DNA of 64,000 bases from Membranipora membranacea (GCA_914767715.1 OU612074.1:14246062-14310061); one strand, 5' to 3'. Shown: positions 11,444 through 24,556, numbered from the stretch's first letter. Made by a program: numbers and translations. Notes: generated from the letters alone by a model not told the origin.

Positions 11444-14400
11444 CTAGTCATTATCATCAGGATATTGGTTAACACCAGCAGCGTCCATGTTCTGCGCGGG
11501 AGGCTCGACTTCCTCTTGCTGCCTAAAATTATTACCCACAATTTCTGCTAATATAACATAATAAAACCTACTTGAAGTTTCTGTTGGATTTTAAATGTCT
11601 CATTATTTTAAGAATGGCGCCAAACAGCATGCAACAATTAGTTTTATTCAGATATCATCATTTCAAATTATTTGACAAAATTGGACTGCGGCTGATAGGT
11701 TTCATAATACGGGTTGTTGTCAAGCTTGTCGAAGTTCTGTCAATGATGCTTACCCAAATTCATAATGGCCATTTATCCTCCGCCATCTCCAGAGTAAGAT
11801 CCCAGCTCCCACAGGAATAGTAATGCATATTATTAACCCTTGTTTCTTTATATATCGGTCCCGCTCCTTTTCCTCCCTCTCCTTGCGCTCCTTTTCCTCT
11901 CTCTCCCTACGCTCCTTTTCCTCCCTCTCCTCGCGCTCCTTTTCCTCCCTTTCCTTACGATCCTTTTCCTCCCTCTCCTTGCGCTCCTTTTCCTCCCTCT
12001 CCTCGCGCTCCTTTTCCTCTCTCTCCCTACGCTCCATTTCCTCCCTCTCCTTACGCTCCTTTTCCTCCCTCTCCTTGCGCTCCTTTTCCTCCCTCTCCTT
12101 GCGCTCCTTTTCCTCCCTCTCCTTGCGCTCCTTTTCCTCCCTCTCCTTGCTCTCCTTTTCCTCCCTCTCCTTACGCTCCTTTTCCTCCCTCTCCTTGCGC
12201 TCCTTTTCCTCCCTCTCCTTGCGCTCCTTTTCCTCCCTCTCCTTGCGCTCCTTTTCCTCCCTCTCCTTGCGCTCCTTTTCCTCCCTCTCCTTGCGCTCCT
12301 TTTCCTCCCTCTCCTTGCTCTCCTTGCGCTGCTTATCCTCAAGCTCCTTACGCTGTTGCAGAAGGTCTGAAAAGACAAGTTTGTTGAATTTAGGCAACAG
12401 CCAGTACCCCTACTGTCTTACAAACACAAACCACATTGCCAATTTGCTCCTGAACTGAGCATCAATGTGAGAAACTAAAATATAAAAACCCAAATTTTAC
12501 CTTTTCAGCTTTCATGACACGACTGCTTTATATCATTACCAGAAAGCATTAATTTATCTCACCTGTTACCTCAAGATGTAATATAAATGCTGTATCAGTA
12601 AGTAGGATAGCTGAGCGATGGGGTAGATAGAGCTGGGTAGTGGGACTGTGAAGACTACATTGAGATATGTTTCCACTGACTGTAACTTTTGGTGTTTTCG
12701 GCTTCAGGTTACAAATTGATGACACACGATTATTAATCAGATCAACAATTCTGTAACACAAATTGGATTTGTCAGTGATCATCAGTGTTCCATTGCTGAG
12801 CAATGTAAGGTGAGAGGGCTCGTTGAATAGGGAGTTAAAGAGAGATCCATCTGAATGGCCGACGTCTTGCCCAGTTGATAGTGCTTTGATATTAAGTTGT
12901 GGACTTTGAAGAGTGAACCGATGTAGCCGGTTTGTAGTTGTGTAATAACCGTAATTCCCATCAAAGTCAAATGCCAAGCCTAGTATTGGGAAGTTATCAT
13001 GCCGTAAGACAGTGGACACTGTATCTATATGATCAAATTCAATCCTTCGTATTCGATAGTTCTCAGTGAGATACAGAGTGTTTGCAGTTGGATTTTTGAT
13101 GATTTTGTAAGGATAGTCAAACAGTGCCTGTTGAATTAGTCCATCTTTATGCCCCTGCTTACCACAGATACCAACTAAAGGTTCTGGTTTTTCATGACCT
13201 CCACGGTTAAACAAAACCAAACAGTGGTGGCTGCCATTCACGATCAGAATGTTGTCTTTATCCAGTTGAGCAAAGCTTGGATACCATGACGGGATAAGAG
13301 AGCCTTCTTCTGTTAGTCTTGTTATCATCGGATCTTCATTGGAGTCCCAATATAGCTTGTAGAGATTTGAGCCAGCTAAGTATAAAATGCTCCTAGCGTC
13401 TCGTAAATCAATCTCCATATGACTAACAGCCTCCAAGGTAGAGTGGAGAACGAGACCAGATAGTCGCCCAAACAATAGACTGTTAAATGAATGAAAAATT
13501 ATGTGACCTTGTACTGAAAATTATGGAATCCTTACTACTTCAAGGTGGAATCAGATAACTGCGAGGCCACGCAGTTTTTAAATCTCGATACCAAACATTA
13601 GCAATATATCCCTCCACCACCACAGAGGGAACAAACTTGTTCTATACTGAGAGGGTATTTCTGCCCCGTTCTGCAATTTCACGCACTCACACGTACATGC
13701 GTGAGAGACCAAACCGTGACTATGAGATCAAAAATTAATTTTGAAGTTTAAGGTTCACTGCTTCAACTCTAAATAAACAGAATTTGTCCAAGCTATTGCA
13801 AGACTTCAGCTTGCATGTACCAGAAGTTAGAAACAAGTTCTGACAGTACATAGTTTGCCTTTGACACCAGAAAATGTTATAATTTGTACGTAGGTCAGAC
13901 CATAGTTATTTAAGTGTATATTAGGTTTGTATAGTAGAGGACAGAGGTAAGCGGCGGACAATAAGATTTTGCCCAATCCTGTCATCATTGAATTTTGATT
14001 GTCCATATCTGTCCAAAGTTAGACAAATTTCATTTCTCTGTACGTCCCTCCCTTATTTTCATGTCCATGAAATATCCATACCCGTCAAGCTTGTTTTAAG
14101 AAATCAAATTTGATTTACCCAGCCACTGAAAGATTTATCCACCCTCCCATACTCGTTTAGCACAGGATGTCCGTCCAATTCCAACCGAAACATGAATAAT
14201 CAAAAATGATGTATGCAGCACAATTTAGTTGGTAGTCTGATCTACGTCAAATCTGAACCGCAAGATGATAACACCACCCATGTCATCAAAAGAAAGAACC
14301 AAATACCCGTACACCTGGCTGAAATAACAAAGGATATGCTGCACCCAGTACCTACCCAGCCTTGTTACGCGGCTACAACAAAAAGGTTGCCGCGTGACGA

Positions 14401-14870
14401 TGCTACATTGTACCCCTATTGTCTGAGTTGTTAGATCTTTTACCGACATTATAACTTACCCATTCACTTCATTTCGAAATGATTCTCCATTATTTGAGTT
14501 TATCGGGACCTCCGATGCCTGATGAAAGAAAGAATTTCGTATTATTAATGTTATTTTTCTAATATCTATGACATCCTGCTGAAACCTATATTTTCAGAAT
14601 CAGTGTTTGATTAGCTTTCCAAAGATATATAAAATGCCCCATTCAGACAACGCTGGTATCATAACCTTAACCAGCCAGAGAAGTAGTAGGATAGCTATCA
14701 GAGTCTTTTTATTCACCGGGCTTAGGAGAGATATTATCAGTCATGGGCAGGACTGGGTCAAGTGTCATCACAAACACATAAATAAATAAAGTATTTAAAT
14801 GTTCATGGGTGTACCTTACCTTGCACATTGGAGGTAGCATCAGTAGCAAAATTAAACTCATACAAGTCAT
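11444..14870 (-). CDS. G2: NHL propeller - ER/K stalk - TM surface protein
   Basis: Five exons: 14820..14870, 14460..14518, 12563..13479, 11754..12366 and 11444..11522, about 572 residues. The signal peptide equals that of G1. Exon 2 is six bases longer than in G1 and codes ASEVPINSNNGESFRNEVNG. The propeller exon has the same 917-base length as G1 and close similarity throughout. The charged stalk is about 170 residues of ERKEREEK repeats, the longest in the array. The membrane segment is GLIICITIPVGAGILLWRW. The tail differs from G1, with VEPPAQNMDAAGVNQYPDDND split over the same exon, and is shared with G3 and G4. The upstream 2.8 kb is almost the same as that of G3, so these two units duplicated recently. 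Role as for G1: inferred type I surface protein of unknown ligand. Confidence 0.88.
11862..12345 (-). repeat. 24-bp coding minisatellite of the G2 stalk
   Basis: About 20 units of the 24-base repeat, more regular than in G1, with scattered variants giving SKE, MER and DRK residues. The register is kept throughout, so the helix heptad-like charge pattern runs on without a break. Confidence 0.92.
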
Positions 14871-17144
14871 GATTTCAAGTGATCACAGAATCAAATCCTC
14901 AGTAAAGCTTAACATGTTAGCTAAAATGGCGTTGCTGACACAGCAGTTTTGTGAGTGATCGGCACAGAATGGTAATTTATCGGTAATCGATAATGATGAC
15001 AAAAAGGTGAGTATAACAATAAAACAACTATTCCTTTCCAAACATTAATTCGAAAAAAGTTTTTGAATACATATTGATTTAGGCACAATCAATCATCTAG
15101 ACAAAAATTAACTCAAACGTAGTGGCCTGGTATTCACTCTATTGCGAGCATAAAGCTTTGCATTTTTGTTCCAAACTAATTTCTTATCGGCTTTCATTTC
15201 AGCTGTTTTATTCGTATTTCACTATAGCACACAACAGAAGTAAATGAGTTTGCTAGATTTTTCCTGTTCATAATCATACCAATCAACATAGGTAGGGAAC
15301 TGGTGTAAATATTGGCTGCTGAGTTTTTAAGTGTGTATATGGTATATGGTAGGGAATAGCTGAAATTGTGTTTGTAATTTTACCTACGAACCGGACTTTA
15401 GCCAAAGGAGTTATGCTGTCCTCAAGCGTGAGAGGACAACTGAAAACATTATAAGATACATCATGGATTCAGTCCTTTGGTCTGGTGGAGTAGTCATATT
15501 ATCCAGTAACAAGGTGCCTCCACCCAGCGTGATACCCTTAGGATTAAGGATTGGATTTATAGTTCAGGGTTGATCATACAATATTTGTAGTCCTGGATCA
15601 AAACACTGTGGCTATAAGTGATTCCAGATTTGGTGATTGCACATTGTTGCGGGACGAGACCATAGGTTCACTGTGTGTTTGCACACTTCATATGCCCTCC
15701 CCTCTGCCTGTGCAATATAAAGACTATAGGACTAAAGCGGATAACTCCTTTACATCAAAGATGATGTCCTACCCTCCCTGGCCATTTGTCATATAACAGA
15801 TAAATCCTCTTGAGTTCAGTCCATCTTTATTTACACCTGTGACTGTCAGATCAAGTTATGTTTTTTGTTATTGTAGCTTGTGTACTTTTTATGTGACGCC
15901 GCTTCAGTAAATCATTATGCGTTATAGTGCTTCACAGATGGATGGTGTACATGGAATTTCATGAAGTTTGTGGAATAGATCAAGATTATTTCCCTAAGCT
16001 ATCTTTATCGCTACCATGAAAGCTATTATCACATCACAACAGCCAATACTTTCATTAGACTGAAATAACGTTGTTACGTTGTGACAAATCATTTGACCTG
16101 CAGGAGCCATCAAAACAAGCAAATTAACAAAATCGAGAGGAGCTTTTCTTATCTGGCTATATCTCAGGAAGGTACGGGCGCCCGTCCTTAAAACTTTACA
16201 ATATGTAATTTGAGACATTGATGGATATAATGTGAAAGTAAGATGGTCATTGACCAATTAGCCCAGAAGTTGTGAGTGAAAAACGATGCAGATAAGCATG
16301 ACGGTTCTACGGTAGTAAGTAGTCATTGTTCATTTCCCTCACTTGTTACCTCGTATTATGATCTCAATTAATCGCAATTTTGTTCCAGATTGCGATGAGA
16401 TGTGGAGTTTTGTCACCATAAAGTTGTAACCATGATTTCTGCAGTTCTTGTGGTCAGAAGGGCCTAAAAGTATCGCATTTTACACAATTTGTAGATGATC
16501 TCTTCTATACCCTATCCTATCACCGGGGGGGGGGGGGGGGGCCGTCGGATGGGGAGGGGGCAAGAGTCTGGGGGCTCAGACTACATCTTAGCTTTCACTG
16601 TCAACAGGTTGTCTTCAACCATTTCGACAATCCTGTGAAATCTTTGACATGGATTAGTAAATGATGAAACTCAATGCAGTAGATAAAAGGCAGCCTTTCT
16701 GTTACCATGGTTTTAAATATGAATCCCACTGCACTGCGCCTACATAGTAAAGCTCTCTGAGCCCATTGATGCTTTATTATTAGATAATCGCTTATAAATA
16801 GACTTATCTCATCAAACCTTTTTACTGAGGCTCATTCAACCAGTTGTAATTTTATTTTGGAAAAAACATCGAAGATCTCTTATAAGGCTGAGGCTCAGTA
16901 TATATAAATCACTAATAAGCCCTGAATAAGCACTCATACAAGCCTTTTGCTGGTGATGTGTTTAGGAAATCTAGTTAGGACATCTGGGACTGATTGTACC
17001 TACCAACTACCTACTACATTATGCACAGCAGAAACAAAGTTGACATAACATGAAATATGGTAAATCCAAACACCTAGATCTAGCAGACTCTTTTAGTGGA
17101 AATATATATGGAGTGAAACTGACGTATAAAGCAATAGTTCCCAT
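14871..17144. other. Spacer upstream of G2
   Basis: No gene. About 15000..17140 matches 21800..23925 upstream of G3 nearly base for base. It holds a 17-G tract at 16525..16541 and a shared short open frame near 15994..16257 that is not conserved in frame in the second copy, so I do not call it coding. Confidence 0.6.
16525..16541. repeat. Poly-G tract (17 G)
   Basis: Uninterrupted G run; the equivalent place upstream of G3 (about 23350..23363) has a shorter, interrupted G-rich stretch. Confidence 0.9.
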
Positions 17145-17617
17145 TGTAACATATAAATCAGATGACCTCACCAAGGATGCGACCACTGGCTGCTTGATAT
17201 GTTAAAACAGCGGTACTTTGAGTACCCTTAATCTCAAGGATGTAGGCTCTAGCTGGGTGTGGGAAACCGATGATCTCACTTTACTTGGTTGTATAATCTG
17301 ATGAAGTTTTATGTGATAAATAAATTAGTGAAATTAGTGAAATTATCTACGGTGTGAGTAGGGACGGATGTGACTGATTAACATATAAATTCGCTGGAAG
17401 TCAAAGTCAAGTCAGTTGTTTGTTGGCAGTTATTTTGAAAGTAAGCTGAAGTAAGCCGACTTGTTTGAGGAGCTTCTTTATTTTCTGAACATCTATATCG
17501 TCTGAATACAAAGTTGGATATAATAAAGATCATGGTAAATAAATAAGAAATCATATTGTTGGATTTCTTCTCCCCTGACCTCGTAAAAAGAACCTGATGA
17601 TGTACGAATATCGTACA
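17145..17617. mobile_element. Solo LTR with 4-bp target duplication
   Basis: The segment begins TGTAACATATAAATC and ends AATATCGTACA, so it has TG...CA ends, and is flanked by CCAT at 17141..17144 and 17618..17621. The empty site survives at 4851..4862 (reading TTCCCATGACTC), with a single CCAT. It is 473 bp with AATAAA-like motifs near the 3' part and no open frame. These traits fit a solo long terminal repeat left by recombination of an LTR retrotransposon; the superfamily cannot be set from the LTR alone. Confidence 0.8.
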
Positions 17618-18072
17618 CCATGACTCAATCTTTAGTTTTGAGGAGTAACAATCATTGTATTGGAGTTAATTCCACAGTCACAAATTGCTGTGGAAAACAT
17701 GTCAATACAAAGGCCTATAGAAAACGATCAACCAATAGAGGTTTTCCCCAGGAACTAGAAATGAGTCATGGAAATTGTCTCCAAGAAGTTTCTCTTCGGA
17801 AAACTCACTGTACACAATGTCATCAATGTCCTGTTTCCCAAAATACTACCCTGTGTCTACCAGCCGAGTCTTCAATCGGCCAATCATGATGTATATATAG
17901 CAAGACACACTCTGTTAATAATCCGAGTGTGTGGAGGGCAGGGTGTTGTAAAAACCCAGGCTATCCAAAAGCACAGAACCAGAACATAGATGAACTAGTG
18001 AATATAAAGAAATAATACAAAAAACACATTGTAGATTTTCAACTAAGCTTGAGACTCTCAGATTGAGTCTTA

Positions 18073-18565
18073 GGCTTGGTTCACATTGTCCCAGATGACA
18101 CTAGGATGCCATCCGAGATGCTTATCCCAGTCACATTTTAACATTCATCCCAGATAGCCATCCCAGATAGCCATCCCAGATAGCCATCCCAGATAGCCAT
18201 CCCAGATAGCCATCCCAGATAGCCATCCCAGATAGCCATCCTAGATAGCCATCCCAGATAGCCATCCCAGATAGCCATCCCATTCGATGTGAACCAGAAA
18301 ATGACACAATCCCAGACTGTCTGGGTCCGTCTGGGATAGCATCGGGAAAGTTCGTAAGCGTCAAACTTTCCCGATGCTATCCCAGACGGACCCAGACAGT
18401 CTGGGATTGTGTCATTTTCTGGTTCACATAAACTGGGATGGCTATCAGGGATGGCTATCTGGGATGGCTATCTGGGATGGCTATCTGGGATGAATGTTAT
18501 AATGTGACTGGGATAAGCATCTGGGACGATGGCATAGTGTCATCTGGGACAATGTGAACCAAGCA
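18073..18565. mobile_element. Foldback MITE, PIF/Harbinger-like ends
   Basis: Ends GGCTTGGTTCACATTGTCCC and, on the other strand, TGCTTGGTTCACATTGTCCC are flanked by TTA at 18070..18072 and 18566..18568. The empty site is seen at 11335..11350 and 6153..6165. TTA is the usual PIF/Harbinger target (TWA). The whole 493-bp element is one large palindrome: terminal repeats, then arms of a 14-bp minisatellite (about 10 units left, 4-5 right), then a perfect 64-bp inverted repeat (18289..18352 with 18364..18427). No transposase frame. It sits in the 3' flank of G3. Confidence 0.8.
18289..18427. repeat. Perfect 64-bp inverted repeat, 11-bp loop
   Basis: Bases 18289..18352 and 18364..18427 are exact reverse complements, separated by 11 bases. 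This is the core of the foldback element. Confidence 0.92.
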
Positions 18566-18669
18566 TTATTTAATATAAATGTAGTGCTCCATGGCCATTG
18601 ACTAAGTTAAAGGTCTCAAACGGATGCAAGCAAGGTTTTGTTGCATACCGTTGTCAGGCACTCCGTCTT

Positions 18670-21600
18670 CTAGTCATTATCATCAGGATATTGGTTAACA
18701 CCAGCAGCGTCCATGTTCTGCGCGGGAGGCTCGACTTCCTCTTGATGTCTAAAATTATTATACAAAATTTATGCTAAATTAACACAAAGAAACCCAGTTG
18801 AAATGTCTGTTGGATTGTAAATGTCTCATTGTTTTAAGAACGGCGTCAAACAGCATGCAACAATTAGTTTTATTCAGATATCGTCATTTCAAATTATTTG
18901 ACAAAATTCGTCTACAGCTGATAGGATGCATAATACAGGTTGTTCTCAAGCTTGTTGAAGTTCTATCAATAATACTTACCCGAACTTATAATGGCCATTT
19001 ATCCTCCGCCATGTCCAGAATAAGATCCCAGCTCCCACAAGAATAGTAATGCATATTATTATTAACCCTGGTTTCTTTATATATCGATCACGCTCCTTTT
19101 CCTCCCTCTCCTTGCGCTCCTTTTCCTTACGCTCTTTACGCTCCTTGCGCTGCTTATCCTCAAGCTCCTTACGCTGTTGACGAAGGTCTGAAAAGACAAG
19201 TTTGTTGAATTTAAGCAACAGCCAGTACCTCTACTGTCCTTCAAACACAAACCACATTGCCAATTTGCTCCTGAACTGATCTATCAATGTGAGAAACTAA
19301 AATATAAAAACCCAAATTTTACCTTTTCAGCTTTTGTGACACGACTGCTTTATATTATTACCAGAAAGCATTAATTTATCTCACCTGTTACCTCAAGATG
19401 TAATATTAATGTTGTATCAGTAAGTAGGATAGTTGAGCGATGGGGTAGATAGAGCTGGGTAGCGGGATTGTGAAGACTACATTGAGATATGTTTCCACCG
19501 ACTGTAACTTCTGGTGTTTTCGGCTTCAGGTTACAAATTGATGACACTCGATTATTAATCAGATCAACAATTCTGTAACACGAATTGGATTTGTCAGTGA
19601 TCATCAGTGTTCCATTGCTGAGCAATGTAAGGTGAGAGGGCTCGTTGAATAGGGAGTTAAAGAGAAATCCATCTGAATGGCCGACGTCTTGCCCAGTTGA
19701 TAGTGCTTTGATATTAAGCTGTGGACTTTGAAGAGTGAACCGATGTAGCCGGTTTTTAGTTGTGTAATAACCGTAATTCCCATCAAAGTCAAATGCCAAG
19801 CCTAGTATTGGGTAGCTATCATGCCGTAAGACGGTGGACACTGTATCTATATGATCAAATTCAATCCTTCGTATTCGATAGTTCTCAGTGAGATACAGAG
19901 TGTTTGCAGTTGGATTTTTGATGATTTTGTTAGGGTAGTCAAACAGTGCCTGTTGAATTAGTCCATCTTTATGCCCCTGCTTACCACAGATACCAACTAA
20001 AGGTTCTGGTTTTTCATGACCTCCACGGTTAAACCAAACCAAACAGTGGTGTCTGCCGTCCACGATTAGAATGTTATCTTTATCCATTTGAGCAAAGCTT
20101 GGATACCATGACGGGATAAGAGAGCCTTCCTCTGTTAGTCTTGTTATCATCGGATCTTCATTGGAGTCCCAATATAGCTTGTAGAGATTTGAGCCAGCTG
20201 AGTATAAAATACTGCTAGCGTCTCGTAAATCTATCTCCATATGACTAACAGCCTCCACGGTAGAGTGTTCAACGAGTTTAGATAGTCGCCCAAACATTAG
20301 ACTGTTGAATAAATAAAAGCCTATGTGACCTTGTACTGTAAATTATGGAATCCTTACTACTTCAAGGTGGAATCGGATAACTGTGAGGCCACGCAGTTTT
20401 TAAATCCCGATACCAAACATTAGCAATATATCCCTCCACCACCACAGAGGGAACATACTTGTTCTATACTGAGAGGGTATTTCTGCCCCGTTCTGCAATT
20501 TCACGCACTCACACGTACATGCATGAGAGACCAAACCGTGACTATGAGATCAAAAATTAATTTTGAAGTTTAAGGTTCACTGCTTCGACTCTAAATAAAC
20601 AGAATTTGTCCAAGCTATTGCAAGACTTCAGCTTGCATGTACCAGAAGTTAGAAACAAGTTCTGACAGTACATAGTTTGCCTTTGACACCAGAAAATGTT
20701 ATAATTTGTACGTAGGTCAGACCATAGTTATTTAAGTGTATATTAGGTTTGTATAGTAGAGGACAGAGGTAAGCGGCGGACAATAAGATTTTGCCCAATC
20801 CTGTCATCATTGAATTTTGATTGTCCATATCTGTCCAAAGTTAGACAAATTTCATTTCTCTGTACGTCCCTCCCTTATTTTCATGTCCATGAAATATCCA
20901 TACCCGTCAAGCTTGTTTTAAGAAATCAAATTTGATTTACCCAGCCACTGAAAGATTTATCCACCCTCCCATACTCGTTTAGCACAGGATGTCCGTCCAA
21001 TTCCAACCGAAACATGAATAATCAAAAATGATGTATGCAGCACAATTTAGTTGGTAGTCTGATCTACGTCAAATCTGAACCGCAAGATGATAACACCACC
21101 CATGTCATCAAAAGAAAGAACCAAATACCCGTACACCAGGCTGAAATATAAAAAGGATATGCTGCACCCAGTACCTACCCAGCCTTGTTACGCGGCTACA
21201 ACAAAAAAGGTAGCCGCGTGATAATGCTACCTTGTACCCCTATTGTCTGGGTTGTTAGATCTTTTACCAACATTATAACTTACCCATTCACTTCATTTCG
21301 AAATGATTCTCCATTATTTGAGTTTAGCGGGACCTCCGATGCCTGATGAAAGAAAGAATTTCGTATTATTAATGTTATTTTTCTAATATCTATGACGTCC
21401 TGCTGAAACCTATATTTTCAGAATCAGTGTTTGATTAGCTTTCCAAAGATATATAAAATGCCCCATTCAGACAACGCTGGTATCATAACCTTAACCAGCC
21501 AGAGAAGTAGTAGGATAGCTATCAGAGTCTTTTTATTCACCGGGCTTAGGAGAGATATTATCAGTCATGGGCGGGACTGGGTCAAGTGTCATCACAAACA

Positions 21601-21694
21601 CATAAATAAATAAAGTATTTAAATGTTCATGGGTGTACCTTACCTTGCACATTGGAGGTAGCATCAGTAGCAAAATTAAACTCATACAAGTCAT
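18670..21694 (-). CDS. G3: NHL propeller - short stalk - TM surface protein
   Basis: Five exons: 21644..21694, 21284..21342, 19385..20301, 18980..19187 and 18670..18748, about 437 residues. Signal peptide and linker match G2 (ASEVPLNSNNG). The propeller exon is again 917 bases. The stalk is cut to about 34 residues (LRQQRKELEDKQRKERKERK and a few more), one fifth of G2, although flanking DNA is almost identical to G2; contraction of the minisatellite is the simplest reading. The membrane segment is GLIIICITILVGAGILFWTW. The tail starts GHQEEVEPP rather than GQQ, as in G4. Reading frame and all splice phases are intact, so this looks like a working short-stalk version. Confidence 0.87.
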
Positions 21695-23928
21695 GATTTC
21701 AAGTGATCACAGAATCAAATCCTCAGTAAAGCTTAATATGTTAGCTAAAATGGCGTTGCTGACACAGCAGTTTTGTGAGTGATCGGCACAGAATGGTAAT
21801 TTATCGGTAATCGATAATGATGACAAAAAGGTGAGTATAACAATAAAACAACTATTCCTTTCCAAACATTAATTCGAAAAAAGTTTTTGAATACATATTG
21901 ATTTAGGCACAATCAATCATCTAGACAAAAATTAACTCAAACGTAGTGGCCTGGTATTCACTCTATTGCGAGCATAAAGCTTTGCATTTTTGTTCCAAAC
22001 TAATTTCTTATCGGCTTTCATTTCAGCTGTTTTATTCGTATTTCACTATAGCACACAACAGAAGTAAATGAGTTTGCTAGATTTTTCCTGTTCATAATCA
22101 TACCAATCAACATAGGTAGGGAACTGGTGTAAATATTGGCTGCTGAGTTTTTAAGTGTGTATATGGTATATGGTAGGGAATAGCTGAAATTGTGTTTGTA
22201 ATTTTACCTACGAACCGGACTTTAGCCAAAGGAGCTATGCTGTCCTAAAGCGTGAGAGGACAACTGAAAACATTATAAGATACATCATGGATTCAGTCCT
22301 TTGGTCTGGTGGAGTAGTCATATTATCGAGTAACAAGGTGCCTCCACCCAGCGTGATACCCTTAGGATTAAGGATTGGATTTATAGTTCAGGGTTGATCA
22401 TACAATATTTGTAGTCCTGGATCAAATCACTGTGGCTATAGTGATTCCAGATTTGGTGATTGCACATTGTTGCGGGACGAGACCATAGGTTCACTGTGTG
22501 TTTGCACACTTCATATGCCCTCCCCTCTGCCTGTGCAATATAAAGACTATAGGACTAAAGCGGATAACTCCTTTACATCAAAGATGATGTCCTACCCTCC
22601 CTGGCCATTTGTCATAAAACAGATAAAACCTCTTGAGTTCAGTCCATCTTCATTTACGCCTGAGACTGTCAGATCAAGTTATGTTTTTTGTTATTGTAGC
22701 TTGTGTACTTTTTATGTGACACCGCTTCTGTATGTCATTATGCGTTATAATGCTTCACAGATGGATGGTGTACATGGAAATTCATGAAGTTTGTAGGGTA
22801 GATCAAGATTATTTCCCTAGTATAGGCTATCTTTATCGCTACCATGTAAGCTATTATCACAACGCAACAGCCAATACTTCCATTAGAGTGAAATAACGTT
22901 ACGTTGTGACAAATCATTTGACCTGCAGGAGCCATCAAAACAAGCAAACTAACAAAATCGAGAGGAGCTTTTTTCTATCTGGCTATATCTCAGGAAGGTA
23001 CGGGCGCCCATCCTTAAAACTTTACAATATGTAATTTAAGACATTGATGGATAAAATGTGAAAGTAAGAAGGTCATTGACCAATTAGCCCAGAAGTTGTG
23101 AGTGGAAAACGATGCAGATAAGCATGACGGTTCTACGGTAGTAAGTAGTCATTGTTCATTTCCCTCACTTGTTACCTCGTATTATGATCTCAATTAATCG
23201 CAATTTTGTTCCAGATTGCGATGAGAAGTGGAGTTTTGTCACCATAAAGTTGTAACCATGATTTCTGCAGTTCTTGTGGTCAGAAGGGCCTACAAGTATT
23301 GCATTCTACACAATTTGTAGATGATCTCTTCTATACCCTATCCTATCACCGGGGAGGGGGGGGGCGTTGGATGGGGAGGGGGCAAGAGTCTGGGAGGCTC
23401 AGACTACAGGTTGTCTTCAACCATTTCGACAATCCTGTGAAATCTTTGACATGGATTAGTAAATGATGAAACTCAATGCAGTAGATAAAGGCAGCCTTTC
23501 TGTTACCATGGTTTTAAATATGAATCCCACTGCACTGCGCCTACATAGTAAAGCTCTCTGAGCCCATTGATGCTTTATTATTAGATAATCGCTTATAAAT
23601 AGACTGATCTCATCCAACCTTTTTACTGAGGCTCATTCAAACAGTTGTATTTTTATTTTGGAAAAAACATCGAAGATCTCTTATAAGGCTAAGACTCAGT
23701 ACTTATAAATCACTAATAAGCACTCATACAAGCCTTTTGCTGGTGATGTTTTAAGGAAATCTAGTTAGGACATCTGGGACTGATTGTACCTACCTACCTA
23801 CATTATGCACAGCAGAAACAAAGTTGACAGAACATGAGATATGGTAAATCAAAACGACTAAATCAAGCAGACTCTTTTAGTGGAAATATATATGGAGTGA
23901 AACTGTTGTATAAAGCAATAGTTCCCAT
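21695..23928. other. Spacer upstream of G3
   Basis: No gene. Close copy of the spacer upstream of G2, ending in the truncated LTR. Likely contains the G3 promoter, but no clear core element is visible. Confidence 0.6.
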
Positions 23929-24000
23929 TGTAACATATAAATCAGATGACCTCATCAAGGATGCAACCACTGGCTGCTTGATATGTTAAAACAGCGGTAC
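23929..24000. mobile_element. Truncated copy of the solo LTR
   Basis: The first ~72 bases of the LTR found complete at 17145..17617, starting at the same position after TTCCCAT. It stops at GGTAC and is joined directly to the middle of a foldback MITE. Compared with G2's unit, about 1.1 kb is missing across the junction. Confidence 0.8.
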
Positions 24001-24452
24001 TGGGATAGCATCGGGAAAGTTCGTAAGCGTCAAACTTTCCCGATGCTATCCCAGACGGACCCAGACAGTCTGGGATTGTGTCATTTTCTGGTTCACATTG
24101 ACTGGGATGGCTATCTGGGATGGCTATCTGGGATGGCTATCTGGGATGGCTATCTGGGATGGCTATCTGGGATTGCTATCTGGGATGGCTATCTGGGATG
24201 GCTATCTGGGATGGCTATCTGGGATGGCTATCTGGGATGGCTATCTGGGATGGCTATCTGGGATGGCTATCTGGGATGGCTATCTGGGATGGCTATCTGG
24301 GATGGCTATCTGGGATGGCTATCTGGGATGGCTATCTGGGATGGCTATCTGGGATGGCTATCTGGGATGGCTATCTGGGATAAATGTTATAATGTGACTG
24401 GGATAAGCATCTGGGATGGCATAGTGTCATCTGGGACGATGTGAACCAAGCA
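24001..24452. mobile_element. Half foldback MITE, right part
   Basis: Starts inside the 64-bp inverted repeat of the element at 18073..18565 and runs to the same right end (CCAAGCA, then TTA). The left terminal repeat is gone. The 14-bp minisatellite arm is expanded to about 20 units here. Confidence 0.8.
24103..24385. repeat. 14-bp minisatellite (GGATGGCTATCTGG)
   Basis: About 20 nearly perfect copies of a 14-base unit in the right arm of the truncated MITE. With 14 not a multiple of three, all frames stay open and repeat as WDGYLGWLSGMAI; this is not evidence of coding. Confidence 0.93.
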
Positions 24453-24556
24453 TTACATAATGTAAATGAAGTACTCCATGGCCATTGACTTAGTTAAAGG
24501 TCTCAAACGGCTGCAAGCGAAGTTTTGTTGCATACCGTTGTCAGGCACTCCGTCTT

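Noticed and set aside
5326-16541. Poly-G runs as G-quadruplex regulators
   Set aside because: Single homopolymer runs, not spaced G tracts, and prone to sequencing error; I list them only as repeats.
24120-24383. Open frames WDGYLGWLSGMAI on both MITE copies
   Set aside because: Pure product of a 14-base repeat in a transposable element; every frame is open and no flanking exon exists.
24103-24385. CRISPR array
   Set aside because: The repeats are contiguous 14-base units with no spacers, in an animal genome.
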